A stretch of 64,000 nt of DNA, taken from a virus. Below, piece after piece: positions 30,605-38,081 of this stretch. The notes under the pieces were generated by a model. It had not been told where the DNA came from, ran no database searches, and worked only from the letters and a program-made list of their open reading frames with translations. Both the position numbers and the translations under genes were made by a program. The stretch is taken from positions 248,001 to 312,000 of IMG/VR virus record IMGVR_UViG_3300046665_000548; one strand, 5' to 3'. Position 1 is the stretch's first letter, and each line of letters begins with the position of its first letter.

Positions 30605-30774
30605 TCTTCGACGCGTTGAACTTCGACAACTGCCGAGGAATCGCCAACCATTTCCTGAGCCATTGCTTCGATGCCAGCAACAAAATCGTCGCTAACGATG
30701 GAATCGGTGGCCGTTCCGTCACGGACGAGCTTGGAAACGGTAATGAGGACGGTCTCTGTAACGATCTTTGCCAT
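30601..30774 (-). CDS. Small acidic protein (57 aa)
   Basis: MAKIVTETVLITVSKLVRDG to VVEVQRVED; GGAGTAAG lies upstream of ATG 30774 and a late promoter further upstream. Its beta-strand start and acidic end resemble small phage proteins of unknown function. Confidence 0.65.
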   Translation of the reverse strand: MAKIVTETVLITVSKLVRDGTATDSIVSDDFVAGIEAMAQEMVGDSSAVVEVQRVED

Positions 30775-30801
30775 GGGACTTACTCCAATAAAGTATACTT
30801 T

Positions 30802-30807
30802 TATTTA
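30802..30807 (-). promoter_or_regulatory. Late promoter TAAATA with leader
   Basis: Minus-strand GATAAATAAAAG, 27 nt before ATG 30774, with Shine-Dalgarno GGAGTAAG. Confidence 0.55.
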
Positions 30808-31059
30808 TCCTTCCGCGTTGTGGTAGCGCAGGTAGAAAAACAAACAATCACGTTGATTCCGAAACCAAAATCGACCCATCGTGTGATACCAGACGCCGCT
30901 TGGTTCGCCTTCTTCCAACCAAAACTCACGTGGCTCGGCCGTCCGACCGAACATTTCCCTTGTTTTCTCATAGATCACCCAACCGAAGTCGCAGCCTGTC
31001 ATGCTGACTCCAAACGGAAAAACGTCCCTCGGCGGCAAAAAATTAAGTTCGATACTCAC
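30805..31059 (-). CDS. DAxxFK-family small protein (84 aa)
   Basis: GTG 31059 with GGAGAT 5 nt upstream (VSIELNFLPPRDV). It ends NQRDCLFFYLRYHNAEG, a variant of the family signature. Divergent from the gene at 31071. Confidence 0.6.
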   Translation of the reverse strand: MSIELNFLPPRDVFPFGVSMTGCDFGWVIYEKTREMFGRTAEPREFWLEEGEPSGVWYHTMGRFWFRNQRDCLFFYLRYHNAEG

Positions 31060-31065
31060 TAAATA
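31060..31065 (+). promoter_or_regulatory. Late promoter TAAATA, leaderless layout
   Basis: CTAAATATCTCC directly followed by ATG 31071. Confidence 0.65.
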
Positions 31066-31070
31066 TCTCC

Positions 31071-31478
31071 ATGGCCCTTCGTAGCATAATGTTGCTTGGC
31101 AACACACAAGACAAGATGTCCGACATCGGTGAACCGTTCCGAGCCGATGGCTGGTATGGACATGGCGAACATCTATACACGGTCGCTATTCACGTTGCTA
31201 GATTCCAGGGAACAGTATTCATTGAGGGATCGCTTGTTGCGGAGCCTACGGATGCTGACTGGTTTAACGTGGTCGAGCCAATAGAGTTTGGAAGCGGAGA
31301 CGAACCGGCCGGTTACAGATCGGCAGAGACCCTAGCGCAGGGAATAACGTTCAAGGCCAACGTCGCTTGGATCAGGGCGCGTATGGATCGCCCAGACTTC
31401 TCCGACATCTATCCGGAAGACGGAAACCTTGCGGCGACCCTTTGGGGTATCGTGGATCGCATTCTGATCAACGCTTAA
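31071..31478 (+). CDS. Putative structural beta-sandwich protein (135 aa)
   Basis: MALRSIMLLGNTQDKM; FQGTVFIEGSLVAEPTDAD, WFNVVEPIEFG and FKANVAWIRARMDRP follow the pattern of a small beta-sandwich domain repeatedly found in phage virion proteins. The late promoter fits a structural role. Confidence 0.6.
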   Translation: MALRSIMLLGNTQDKMSDIGEPFRADGWYGHGEHLYTVAIHVARFQGTVFIEGSLVAEPTDADWFNVVEPIEFGSGDEPAGYRSAETLAQGITFKANVAWIRARMDRPDFSDIYPEDGNLAATLWGIVDRILINA

Positions 31479-31481
31479 CGC

Positions 31482-31487
31482 TAAATA
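31482..31487 (+). promoter_or_regulatory. Late promoter TAAATA
   Basis: CTAAATATCTG, 24 nt before ATG 31512; no Shine-Dalgarno is visible in between. Confidence 0.5.
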
Positions 31488-31511
31488 TCTGAAATATTGG
31501 GCAAAGCAATC

Positions 31512-32150
31512 ATGATGCATCCGGTCAACATAGTTCGTTTTATTGCGCTGTCGGCAGACGACGAGCTTGAAAAGAAAGTCGTGAAAGACTGGTACAACTG
31601 CGTTTGCGAGAACGCCCCTTCGGGCGTGACCATATCGGTACCGAACGTTGACAACGGCGGCACGCCTAGAACGGTTTCTCTGGTGCATCGCGAAACTGAA
31701 GGTTCCCACCACTATATTGTACCTTTGACCCGCGATTTGAACGAGAAAGAGGCCGAGAAGGTCATCAACGCTTGGGAGAGCGAACATCCAGATATGGAGT
31801 TCGACATTCGAGTCAGCGCATCTATGCCCGAACGCCTGGACCAGCAGCACCCAATGGTGACTGTCGAGCAGGACCGATATCTGGCTATGTGCACCCAGTG
31901 GGCAAAGCGCCAACACGAAGAGTGGTTCAAGGATCGCGCCGATAATGGTTGGCGTTATGGCCCGACATTCAGCATCTCGAACAAGATGCACCCGCTCATG
32001 ATGCCGTGGGAGCAACTGCCGGACAAATACCGAAAGATCGATCTGGAGGCTCCCCAGAAGCTCCTAGACCTACTCAACGATCAGGGTTACGCGGTTATCA
32101 GCAAAGGTGAGCTTGAAGCGATCATGAAGCTCATGCGAAACTTCGTCTGA
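31512..32150 (+). CDS. RyR-domain protein (212 aa)
   Basis: The C-terminal half (about residues 120-205) matches the RyR domain: QHEEWFKDRADNGWRYG, KMHPLMMPWEQLPDKYR, LLNDQGYAVI. RyR domains occur in phage and bacterial proteins; in CBASS/Pycsar-related systems they have been linked to nucleotide sensing, but the role here is unknown. The N-terminal ~110 residues are an unrecognised alpha/beta domain. The ADP-ribosyltransferase gene starts on its stop codon. Confidence 0.75.
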   Translation: MMHPVNIVRFIALSADDELEKKVVKDWYNCVCENAPSGVTISVPNVDNGGTPRTVSLVHRETEGSHHYIVPLTRDLNEKEAEKVINAWESEHPDMEFDIRVSASMPERLDQQHPMVTVEQDRYLAMCTQWAKRQHEEWFKDRADNGWRYGPTFSISNKMHPLMMPWEQLPDKYRKIDLEAPQKLLDLLNDQGYAVISKGELEAIMKLMRNFV

Positions 32151-33037
32151 TGCGCTGGTCTGAGCTTTTAGCAGAAGCCGCGCAAACCGTGCGTGTCTAC
32201 CATGGCACCGATGCCGCATTTAAGAAGTTCGGTGATCAGTTTCGTGGTTCGAGTCACGGCAACACGCCTTCGAACAAAGCAGGATTTCATTTCTCAGACA
32301 GTCCCGAGGTGGCCAAGACCTTTGGAAACAGCGTCCTTCAATGTGATGTGACCTTCCAGCGCCCGTATGTGGTTGACGCCAAGGGCCAAAATTATTCCCA
32401 ATTCAAGCACCGTCTCAATGACATCCTGGATCGCTTAGATCGGTCGAAGTACGACGGGATCATTCTGAAGAATTACCTGGACGCTGGAAAACATGGCGGT
32501 GATTACCTGTTAAGTAATCACTACATTCCGTTCTCGTCAGGTCAAATCAAAGTAGTACCGAATAAGTCTTCGCCACAGAAAGTGTCCGAACGGCTCGCTC
32601 AAGAGATAGTGCATCACAACCCATCGGCTGGAGCTATCAAAGCACTGACAAAGGGCGGACCGCAGCGTTTCGTAATCTCCAAGGACGGCGACCTATACGT
32701 GGGCGATGCCTATCGATTCACTCATCAGCAGATTTTTCCCGCCATGATGGCGACGGCTGTGAGGGGATATTTCTATTTCAAGGATGGCGAGTTCGTCTAC
32801 AGGACGATGGGACCATTCGATAACATTCCCCGTGACCACGATATGCTTCGCATGTTCGAAAGAAGTGGAATTCATCCCATGAAGGCGGATGCCGAGGTGG
32901 ATGAAAGCTTTATGGACAAAGTGAGCAGCAAAATAACCGCGAACATCAAACCCAATAAGGTCACGCCGCAGCGCGGTCGGTCTATGCCGGGCAGTGATCC
33001 ATTAAAAAATCCCACTCGTCGTAAGCGCTACATGTAA
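32150..33037 (+). CDS. Putative packaged ADP-ribosyltransferase (295 aa)
   Basis: MRWSELLAEAAQTVRVYHGTD: the first ~10 residues fit the T4 capsid-targeting peptide (cut after L-A-E). Next come ART-fold features: VYHGTDAAFKKF (His/Tyr region), AGFHFSDSPEVAKTFG, CDVTFQRPYVVDAKG. The C-terminal ~130 residues are basic (PTRRKRYM). T4 Alt is likewise packaged, processed and injected to modify host RNA polymerase; the same use here is inferred. TGATG overlap with the RyR gene. Confidence 0.7.
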   Translation: MRWSELLAEAAQTVRVYHGTDAAFKKFGDQFRGSSHGNTPSNKAGFHFSDSPEVAKTFGNSVLQCDVTFQRPYVVDAKGQNYSQFKHRLNDILDRLDRSKYDGIILKNYLDAGKHGGDYLLSNHYIPFSSGQIKVVPNKSSPQKVSERLAQEIVHHNPSAGAIKALTKGGPQRFVISKDGDLYVGDAYRFTHQQIFPAMMATAVRGYFYFKDGEFVYRTMGPFDNIPRDHDMLRMFERSGIHPMKADAEVDESFMDKVSSKITANIKPNKVTPQRGRSMPGSDPLKNPTRRKRYM

Positions 33038-33074
33038 ATCGACAATCTCGAAAGCTTTTTGTAAAGCTATTAGG

Positions 33075-33350
33075 ATGTCGCTTAACACTGATTACTTTGC
33101 GCATGAAACATTATTCTTAGTTCGCGTCAGACCAGTAGTATCTGAAATGCGCGATATGCTCCAGTTTTGTTATGAGAATGTTTCTCAAGACTGGAATTAC
33201 TATCCGCGCTTCATTCCAATGCATGGCACCTACGGCGAACCATCTATTGATCCGGCCTACTTTTGGTTCGCTGATAGTAAGGACATGATATTGTTTCGGC
33301 TTCGCTTCGACAGTTCAGCGGCATCAACTACACAGGATGCCAACCCATGA
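33075..33350 (+). CDS. DAxxFK-family small protein (91 aa)
   Basis: MSLNTDYFAHETLFLVRV begins it; signature ADSKDMILFRLRFDS near the end. Overlaps the zinc-ribbon gene by 4 nt. Confidence 0.65.
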   Translation: MSLNTDYFAHETLFLVRVRPVVSEMRDMLQFCYENVSQDWNYYPRFIPMHGTYGEPSIDPAYFWFADSKDMILFRLRFDSSAASTTQDANP

Positions 33351-33538
33351 AGATTATCAAGCAAGGCAAGAGATACCGTCCCCCAATCGTGGTGACTTGC
33401 TCTGAATGTGATGCGCAGATCGAGGTCGATCAAAACGATTGGAAGAGCGGTACTTACGGGGGCGAAAAGGTTGTGTCGTGTCCGTGCTGCCAAGCATGTA
33501 TCGTAAAGCCGGGAACCGAATATACTGGCGATTTCTGA
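33347..33538 (+). CDS. Zinc-ribbon small protein (63 aa)
   Basis: MKIIKQGKRYRPP, then CSECDAQIEV and CPCCQACI provide CxxC pairs for one zinc ion. Directly upstream of the DNA ligase gene. Confidence 0.7.
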   Translation: MKIIKQGKRYRPPIVVTCSECDAQIEVDQNDWKSGTYGGEKVVSCPCCQACIVKPGTEYTGDF

Positions 33539-33549
33539 TTTTTTCGGGG

Positions 33550-33555
33550 TATACT
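33550..33555 (+). promoter_or_regulatory. -10-like element of the ligase gene, leaderless layout
   Basis: TATACT followed by 6 nt and ATG 33562, the same spacing as four other early-type promoters here; no good -35 is seen. Confidence 0.45.
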
Positions 33556-33561
33556 GTCGTT

Positions 33562-34947
33562 ATGACAGCACTCGACATCATCAAGCAGCTTTTGGCCACA
33601 TCGAGCCGAAACGACAAAGAACAGATTCTATACAACGCATTCATGAGCGGACAACGAGATTTCTTCGTTGGAGCCCGCTTGGCTTGCGATCCTCTCATTT
33701 CGTTTGGCGTCGCGAAGGTGCCGAAGATCGATGAGGATGACGGCGCGCAGGGAAGCTTGGATTTCAATGACTTCCTCGTATTGGCCAATCGTCTCCGCAA
33801 ACGTGAGCTAACCGGTCACGCCGCGCGTGATGCCATCCTGGCCGCGCTGGACCGCTCTCATGTCGAAACCTGGAATCTATTCTATCGCCGTGTCCTGCTG
33901 AAAGACTTGAATGTCGGCGTAGAGACCAGCACGATCAACAAGGTCTTGAAGAAGTTATCCGATGCTCACCCGGAAGCTTCCGAATACATGATCCCCGTCT
34001 TCATGGCGCAAATGGCCAAGGACGGGCGCGACCCGGCCAATGAAAAGCATCTGCGCGGCAAGAAGATGCTCGACTATAAGCTGGACGGTGTGCGGTTGCT
34101 TAGCGTGCTCGACAAAGAGTCGAATACGGTCACCCAGTACGTGGGCCGCAACGGTAATTTGAACGAGAATTTCACTGAGGTTCGCGAAGCCTTGGCGAAG
34201 CTGATGGAGCAACTTCCTGGGTCAGTTGTGCTCGACGGAGAGATCATCTCTGAGGAGGGCTTCCAGAAGCTGATGAAGCAGATCAACCGGGACCAGGATT
34301 CGAAGGACACCAAGCGCACTCGCCTTGCTCTGTTCGACATCATCCCGCTCTCGGATTTCAAAAGTGGCTTTTGCAAAACGCCACTGCGCGAACGCCACAA
34401 CGTGCTGTCTCAACTACAAACATCAGGAATGATGAATGCAACCTCTGGTGACTACGTTTATGTGGTACCAAAGGTGGAAGTCGATCTCGACGCTCCTGGC
34501 GGTTGGGACGAAGCCCTGCGGATCACCGAAGAAGCTATCGCGGCGGGTTACGAAGAAGCCGTCATGTATAAGGACCCCGAGGCCGGGTATGAATGCGGCA
34601 AGCGATCCAAGAACTGGCTCAAGCGCAAGCCTTTTATTGAGGTAAGTCTTGAGGTTGTCGAAATCATCAAGGGCGACGATGATGGCAAGTACAGCGAGTT
34701 CATGGGACGGATGCGCTGCCGTGGCATCGATAACGCCTTCCCCGGCAAGCTGATCGACGTGAAGGTCGGCGGTGGCTTTACTGACGAACAACGGGTTGAC
34801 TTCTGGCAACGAAAAGACGAATTAATCGGTATGATTGCCGAAATTCGGGCTGACGCTCTATCGCTGGATGAAGATGGGGTGACGTATTCGCTTCGCTTCC
34901 CGCGTTGGAAGGGCTGGCGGGGCACCCAGAAGGGCGAGAAACTGTAA
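33562..34947 (+). CDS. 30: ATP-dependent DNA ligase (461 aa)
   Basis: Nucleotidyltransferase motif I YKLDGVRL (active-site Lys, about residue 172), then YVGRNGN, VVLDGEII, AVMYKDPEAGYECGKRSKNW (motif IV/V region) and an OB-fold C-terminus (LIDVKVGGGFTDEQR). Matches T4 gp30 in length and order; seals nicks in replication and repair. ATG 33562 is preferred because the frame upstream of it overlaps the zinc-ribbon gene. Confidence 0.93.
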   Translation: MTALDIIKQLLATSSRNDKEQILYNAFMSGQRDFFVGARLACDPLISFGVAKVPKIDEDDGAQGSLDFNDFLVLANRLRKRELTGHAARDAILAALDRSHVETWNLFYRRVLLKDLNVGVETSTINKVLKKLSDAHPEASEYMIPVFMAQMAKDGRDPANEKHLRGKKMLDYKLDGVRLLSVLDKESNTVTQYVGRNGNLNENFTEVREALAKLMEQLPGSVVLDGEIISEEGFQKLMKQINRDQDSKDTKRTRLALFDIIPLSDFKSGFCKTPLRERHNVLSQLQTSGMMNATSGDYVYVVPKVEVDLDAPGGWDEALRITEEAIAAGYEEAVMYKDPEAGYECGKRSKNWLKRKPFIEVSLEVVEIIKGDDDGKYSEFMGRMRCRGIDNAFPGKLIDVKVGGGFTDEQRVDFWQRKDELIGMIAEIRADALSLDEDGVTYSLRFPRWKGWRGTQKGEKL

Positions 34948-34956
34948 GGAGCGCTT

Positions 34957-35544
34957 GTGGGTAAGTTACTAGCATACCCGATAGATTTCTCTTCTTATGA
35001 TCGAGCACGCAGCGAGTCCAAACCGGGATTAGACCCGGAATGGTATTTCACGCGCGACATTTACGTCGGCTCAACCTCATCGGGCTCCCACTCGACATGG
35101 GATGTCTCCAGCACATTTCCGTTTTCAGTTGCGATCCATTCTGATGTGTTGAGCGCAAGAAACGATTGGCCGAAAGATGCTGCTCATGAACGATCCCGTA
35201 AGCTCAAAGTAGAAATTCGCACGTTCATTGAGATGGAAATATCCAATACGGTGATCCGGACCGACCAATCGACGCATTACACTTTCGTGTGGCCGCCCGC
35301 GAAAGATAGGAAAGAAGCTGTTATTCGAGACGTGAGTCACGGCTATTGCGTATTCAATTTCGTTACCGAACCCGACGCCATACTCTTCAAGCTCCGGTTC
35401 GCTGACTATGTGAGTGGAATATCCGAATTTCATCCAGATTATCAGCCTGACGGGGAATCGTTTACTGCTAAGTCCGAGTGGGAAGCCAGGACAGCGATAC
35501 AGGAGAAGTGGGGATATGCGGCAGTCCCAAGGCAGAAATGGTAG
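34957..35544 (+). CDS. DAxxFK-family protein (195 aa)
   Basis: GTG 34957 with AAGGAG upstream (VGKLLAYPIDFSSYD). Family signature TEPDAILFKLRFADY lies about 50 residues before the C-terminus, so this member has an extra tail. Confidence 0.65.
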   Translation: MGKLLAYPIDFSSYDRARSESKPGLDPEWYFTRDIYVGSTSSGSHSTWDVSSTFPFSVAIHSDVLSARNDWPKDAAHERSRKLKVEIRTFIEMEISNTVIRTDQSTHYTFVWPPAKDRKEAVIRDVSHGYCVFNFVTEPDAILFKLRFADYVSGISEFHPDYQPDGESFTAKSEWEARTAIQEKWGYAAVPRQKW

Positions 35545-35656
35545 GAGACGCGTTCTAACGGCCACCGAAGCGATTCTGGCCGGATCGAACACCTTGTCGT
35601 TGGAAGACCAATCACGGCCTCACCGCGTCCCTCTGTGGCCGCTAGAGCCATCCTAG
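35516..35656 (+). CDS. Small hypothetical protein (46 aa)
   Basis: MRQSQGRNGRRRVLTATEA follows AGGAG and overlaps the end of the previous gene by 29 nt in another frame. Basic start, Pro-rich end. Plausible because it is well placed and has a ribosome site. Confidence 0.4.
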   Translation: MRQSQGRNGRRRVLTATEAILAGSNTLSLEDQSRPHRVPLWPLEPS

Positions 35657-35668
35657 AGGAAATCTCTG

Positions 35669-36043
35669 ATGTCCACAGAAGCAACTTTGACTGATACTCC
35701 GGAGATCATCACGTTGAACTACGACTGGTATCATCTCCAGATGCTGGTGTTCGTGTCTTACGATGAAACGCAAGAAGAAGGAGATACTGCATCGGCGTCA
35801 CTGATGAGCGCTGCCGAGACCGATGGAATCGTTCCAGACCCCGATTGTTGGCGGATGGAGGGAAGCGGTTGGTTCATAGTGCTGCGCGAGGACATCCGTA
35901 AATGGTTGTTGGACAACCTAGGACCATATTCGCTGAATGGGGAATACGTCGCGCTTAGCCTCCCCAAAGATACAGGCAGTCAAGTTGCCCTTCGCTTCAA
36001 GAGCCACAGAAACGCAATCGCGTTCAAGATGACGTGGTTCTAA
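35669..36043 (+). CDS. DAxxFK-family protein (124 aa)
   Basis: MSTEATLTDTPEIITLNYD; ends SHRNAIAFKMTWF. Its stop overlaps the next start (TAATG). Confidence 0.65.
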   Translation: MSTEATLTDTPEIITLNYDWYHLQMLVFVSYDETQEEGDTASASLMSAAETDGIVPDPDCWRMEGSGWFIVLREDIRKWLLDNLGPYSLNGEYVALSLPKDTGSQVALRFKSHRNAIAFKMTWF

Positions 36044-36342
36044 TGCCTATAGATTCGCCAGCCAGCGTCAGCCTATGGGGAGACTTTCCCGATTGGTTTG
36101 ACAGGGCCAAATCCGAATATCCGCATATCGTAAAGTTCGAACCAAAAGACGACAACACCATTTTTGAAGCCTACGCGTGGTGCAAGGACCGTCTGGGATA
36201 TCCTGCACGTATGGATGATTTGCAACGTCCTCTTATACGACCCGAGGGGGTATGGCTGACGTTTGGCCTGAAAACTCATAATCCGCAAATTTGGTTTCGC
36301 GACGAAAAGGATGCTAGTCTGTTTCGAGTATTTTTTGGATGA
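36043..36342 (+). CDS. DAxxFK-family protein (99 aa)
   Basis: MPIDSPASVSLWGDFPDWF; AYAWCKDRLGYPARM resembles the 44007 protein (AFAWCRDHFGDHCTA), and both end in the signature (DEKDASLFRVFFG), so the two are close paralogues. Confidence 0.7.
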   Translation: MPIDSPASVSLWGDFPDWFDRAKSEYPHIVKFEPKDDNTIFEAYAWCKDRLGYPARMDDLQRPLIRPEGVWLTFGLKTHNPQIWFRDEKDASLFRVFFG

Positions 36343-36350
36343 TTTGAAAT

Positions 36351-36728
36351 ATGGATATTCGTAACAAGTGGCTGGCCGCCTTGAGGTCAGGAAATTATAA
36401 GAAAGGCAAGTTACGCCTTCGCGATTCGAGTAATCGGTTCTGTGTGCTCGGCGTTCTCTGTGACGTGGTAGACCCAGACCGTTGGGCGCTTCCGGCTCCG
36501 CGCACGCCTCCCTACCCGTGGTATTCGTTCGGTCTCGGCTTCGATGCCAATCTTCCCCCTGATGTGATCGAAATAGCGGGGCTGCGGTCAAAGAACGCGC
36601 ACTTGATCGGGGCTCCTATCGACTTCGTTTACAGCAATTTGAGCGCGGTTAACGACCGTATGAAGCTGACGTTTGAAGAAATGGCCGATATTATCGAAGC
36701 TCGCTCCGACGACATCTTCGTGAAATGA
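36351..36728 (+). CDS. Conserved phage protein of unknown function (125 aa)
   Basis: RNKWLAALRSGNYKKGKLRL and RFCVLGVLCDVVDPD match a small protein common in phages and plasmids, with a conserved FCxLGVLCD core. No role is known. Confidence 0.75.
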   Translation: MDIRNKWLAALRSGNYKKGKLRLRDSSNRFCVLGVLCDVVDPDRWALPAPRTPPYPWYSFGLGFDANLPPDVIEIAGLRSKNAHLIGAPIDFVYSNLSAVNDRMKLTFEEMADIIEARSDDIFVK

Positions 36729-36760
36729 AAAAAGGCCCAGCGAGCGCTCGCCGGGCCTTC
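36724..36760 (-). terminator. Terminator below tRNA-Phe
   Basis: Minus-strand GGCCCGGCGAGC/GCTCGCTGGGCC (one mismatch) followed by TTTTTT. It overlaps the stop of the convergent gene ending at 36728. Confidence 0.8.
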
Positions 36761-36770
36761 TCTGTTTCAA

Positions 36771-36838
36771 TGGCTGGGCCGGATTCGAACCAACGACCAT
36801 CCGTTTCACGGATTGCTCTACCGCTGAGCTACCAAACC
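36771..36838 (-). tRNA. tRNA-Phe(GAA)
   Basis: Acceptor GGTTTGG/CCCAGCC (one mismatch), D-arm GCTC/GAGC, T-loop TTCGAAT, loop GTGAAAC with anticodon GAA and U33. Short anticodon helix (ATCC/GGAT). CCA not encoded. Confidence 0.85.
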
Positions 36839-36930
36839 TCAGGATGTCTTTTTGAGGATCACCCCGTAACATCCAAGTGAGTCGCTAACTCGCGCCGCCC
36901 GAAGCGGAATTGGAGGCGTCTGACAAACGC
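36839..36930 (-). ncRNA. Structured leader co-transcribed with tRNA-Phe
   Basis: The ~92 nt between the promoter and tRNA-Phe fold into several hairpins on the minus strand: GCGT/ACGC, CCGC-TTCG-GGCGG, GAGT/ACTC and GGATG/CATCC. No reading frame. It could be only a processed 5' leader or a separate small RNA. Confidence 0.35.
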
Positions 36931-36936
36931 AACTTC

Positions 36937-36964
36937 AAACTAACACTTCCACGCAAATTGTCAA
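36937..36964 (-). promoter_or_regulatory. Host-type promoter for tRNA-Phe
   Basis: Minus strand TTGACA, 16 nt, TAGTTT. Divergent from the promoter at 36981. Confidence 0.65.
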
Positions 36965-36980
36965 GCCAATCGAATTAATT

Positions 36981-37010
36981 TTGACAATTCTTCCACCCCG
37001 AACATATGGT
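36981..37010 (+). promoter_or_regulatory. Host-type promoter for the DsbA-like gene
   Basis: TTGACA, 18 nt, TATGGT, then a ~58-nt leader with GGAC/GTCC and CCGGA repeats before ATG 37069. Confidence 0.6.
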
Positions 37011-37068
37011 TCGGACATCCGGAGTTGGTCCGGACTGTTTTGCAAACAACACACAAGGTATTTGATCA

Positions 37069-37326
37069 ATGTCATTTGATAATCTGTCGTCCGACGACAA
37101 GCAGAAGCTGAACTCGTTCATGGACGCTGGTATGAAGGTTCTCCAGGAAGTTGCAGACCTCAAGGAAGGTCTCCGCGACACCGCAAAGAATCTGGCCGAA
37201 GAATTCGAAACCAAGCCGGGCGTTCTCATGAAGGCTCTGTCCGCTGCGTTCAAGGCGAACATCGAAGAGCAGAAGGAAGGTCTCGAAGCTGTTGAGACGA
37301 TCCTCCAGGTTACCGGCCGCGCTTAA
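37069..37326 (+). CDS. dsbA: DsbA-like dsDNA-binding protein (85 aa)
   Basis: All-helical charged protein: MSFDNLSSDDKQKLNSFMD, DLKEGLRDTAKNLAEEFE, KPGVLMKALSAAFKAN. The order of helices and the KPxVLxKA segment match T4-superfamily DsbA, a late-transcription-stimulating DNA-binding protein. Assigned from pattern only. Strong own promoter. Confidence 0.6.
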   Translation: MSFDNLSSDDKQKLNSFMDAGMKVLQEVADLKEGLRDTAKNLAEEFETKPGVLMKALSAAFKANIEEQKEGLEAVETILQVTGRA

Positions 37327-37529
37327 TGCCCCGTTGGGCATTACCTGCTTTCATCATCTTCTTTGGCGGCTTAATAGCCACCTTTCTCGTTTTGATCTTT
37401 ACGCAAAATAGTAAGGTCAACGAGGTCTGTTCAAGCCACGGAATGGACACCATAGGAGGAGGGCACGCGCCCTACCTCTGCGTGGACAAGACTGATGGTA
37501 GAGTTTACTCTTGGCAGTATATGAAATAA
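37326..37529 (+). CDS. Small membrane protein (67 aa)
   Basis: MPRWALPAFIIFFGGLIAT gives one membrane helix; the exterior part has two Cys (VCSSHG, YLCVDK) that could pair. Starts at the stop of the DsbA-like gene. Followed by a terminator. Confidence 0.65.
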   Translation: MPRWALPAFIIFFGGLIATFLVLIFTQNSKVNEVCSSHGMDTIGGGHAPYLCVDKTDGRVYSWQYMK

Positions 37530-37530
37530 G

Positions 37531-37558
37531 TTGGGCGGCTTCGGCCGCCCTTCTTTTT
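37531..37558 (+). terminator. Rho-independent terminator
   Basis: GGGCGGC-TTCG-GCCGCCC followed by TTCTTTTT; classic UUCG-capped terminator. Confidence 0.9.
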
Positions 37559-37567
37559 GTGTAACAC

Positions 37568-38002
37568 ATGCTCGGTATCAGACCTCCCCCTGAACTGCAT
37601 CCAAACATCCGCTACGTCGATAAGGTATCGGTTGTGAACGCAATTGGCGACTGGGGGCCTCCCCCGGTAGTCAAACTGCGAAGTCGTGGTTCGTTCACGC
37701 ACGCCTGCTGGGTCGGTTCGGTTGATGGCGAAATATTCGACACTGACGTACGAACGCCGTTTCAACCGTTAGCCCCAATAGCGCGCAAACGGCGCATGAT
37801 TAAACAGATCGAAGACTGGTCTAAAGATAACCTAGCAGAGCCTTATCTGATTCATCACATGAGCGGCGCTTGGTGCTTTCGTATTCTTCTCATGACTGAG
37901 ATGGACGCCTTCCGCTTCAAGATGAGATGGGGCGGCGAACAATTCGCCCACGTTGAATTCAGAGAACCAGAACTCATCGAGACCCGTCGAATAAGGGGTT
38001 GA
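37568..38002 (+). CDS. DAxxFK-family protein (144 aa)
   Basis: MLGIRPPPELHPNIRYVDK; signature TEMDAFRFKMRWGGE is followed by a ~25-residue charged tail. Lies between the terminator and the DNA polymerase gene. Confidence 0.65.
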   Translation: MLGIRPPPELHPNIRYVDKVSVVNAIGDWGPPPVVKLRSRGSFTHACWVGSVDGEIFDTDVRTPFQPLAPIARKRRMIKQIEDWSKDNLAEPYLIHHMSGAWCFRILLMTEMDAFRFKMRWGGEQFAHVEFREPELIETRRIRG

Positions 38003-38081
38003 TCGCTTTTTGAAAGTGGCTTTCGGTAGACATTTTGAGCTATATTGATTTCATACTAAGACGATTTTTTAAGGTGATGAT

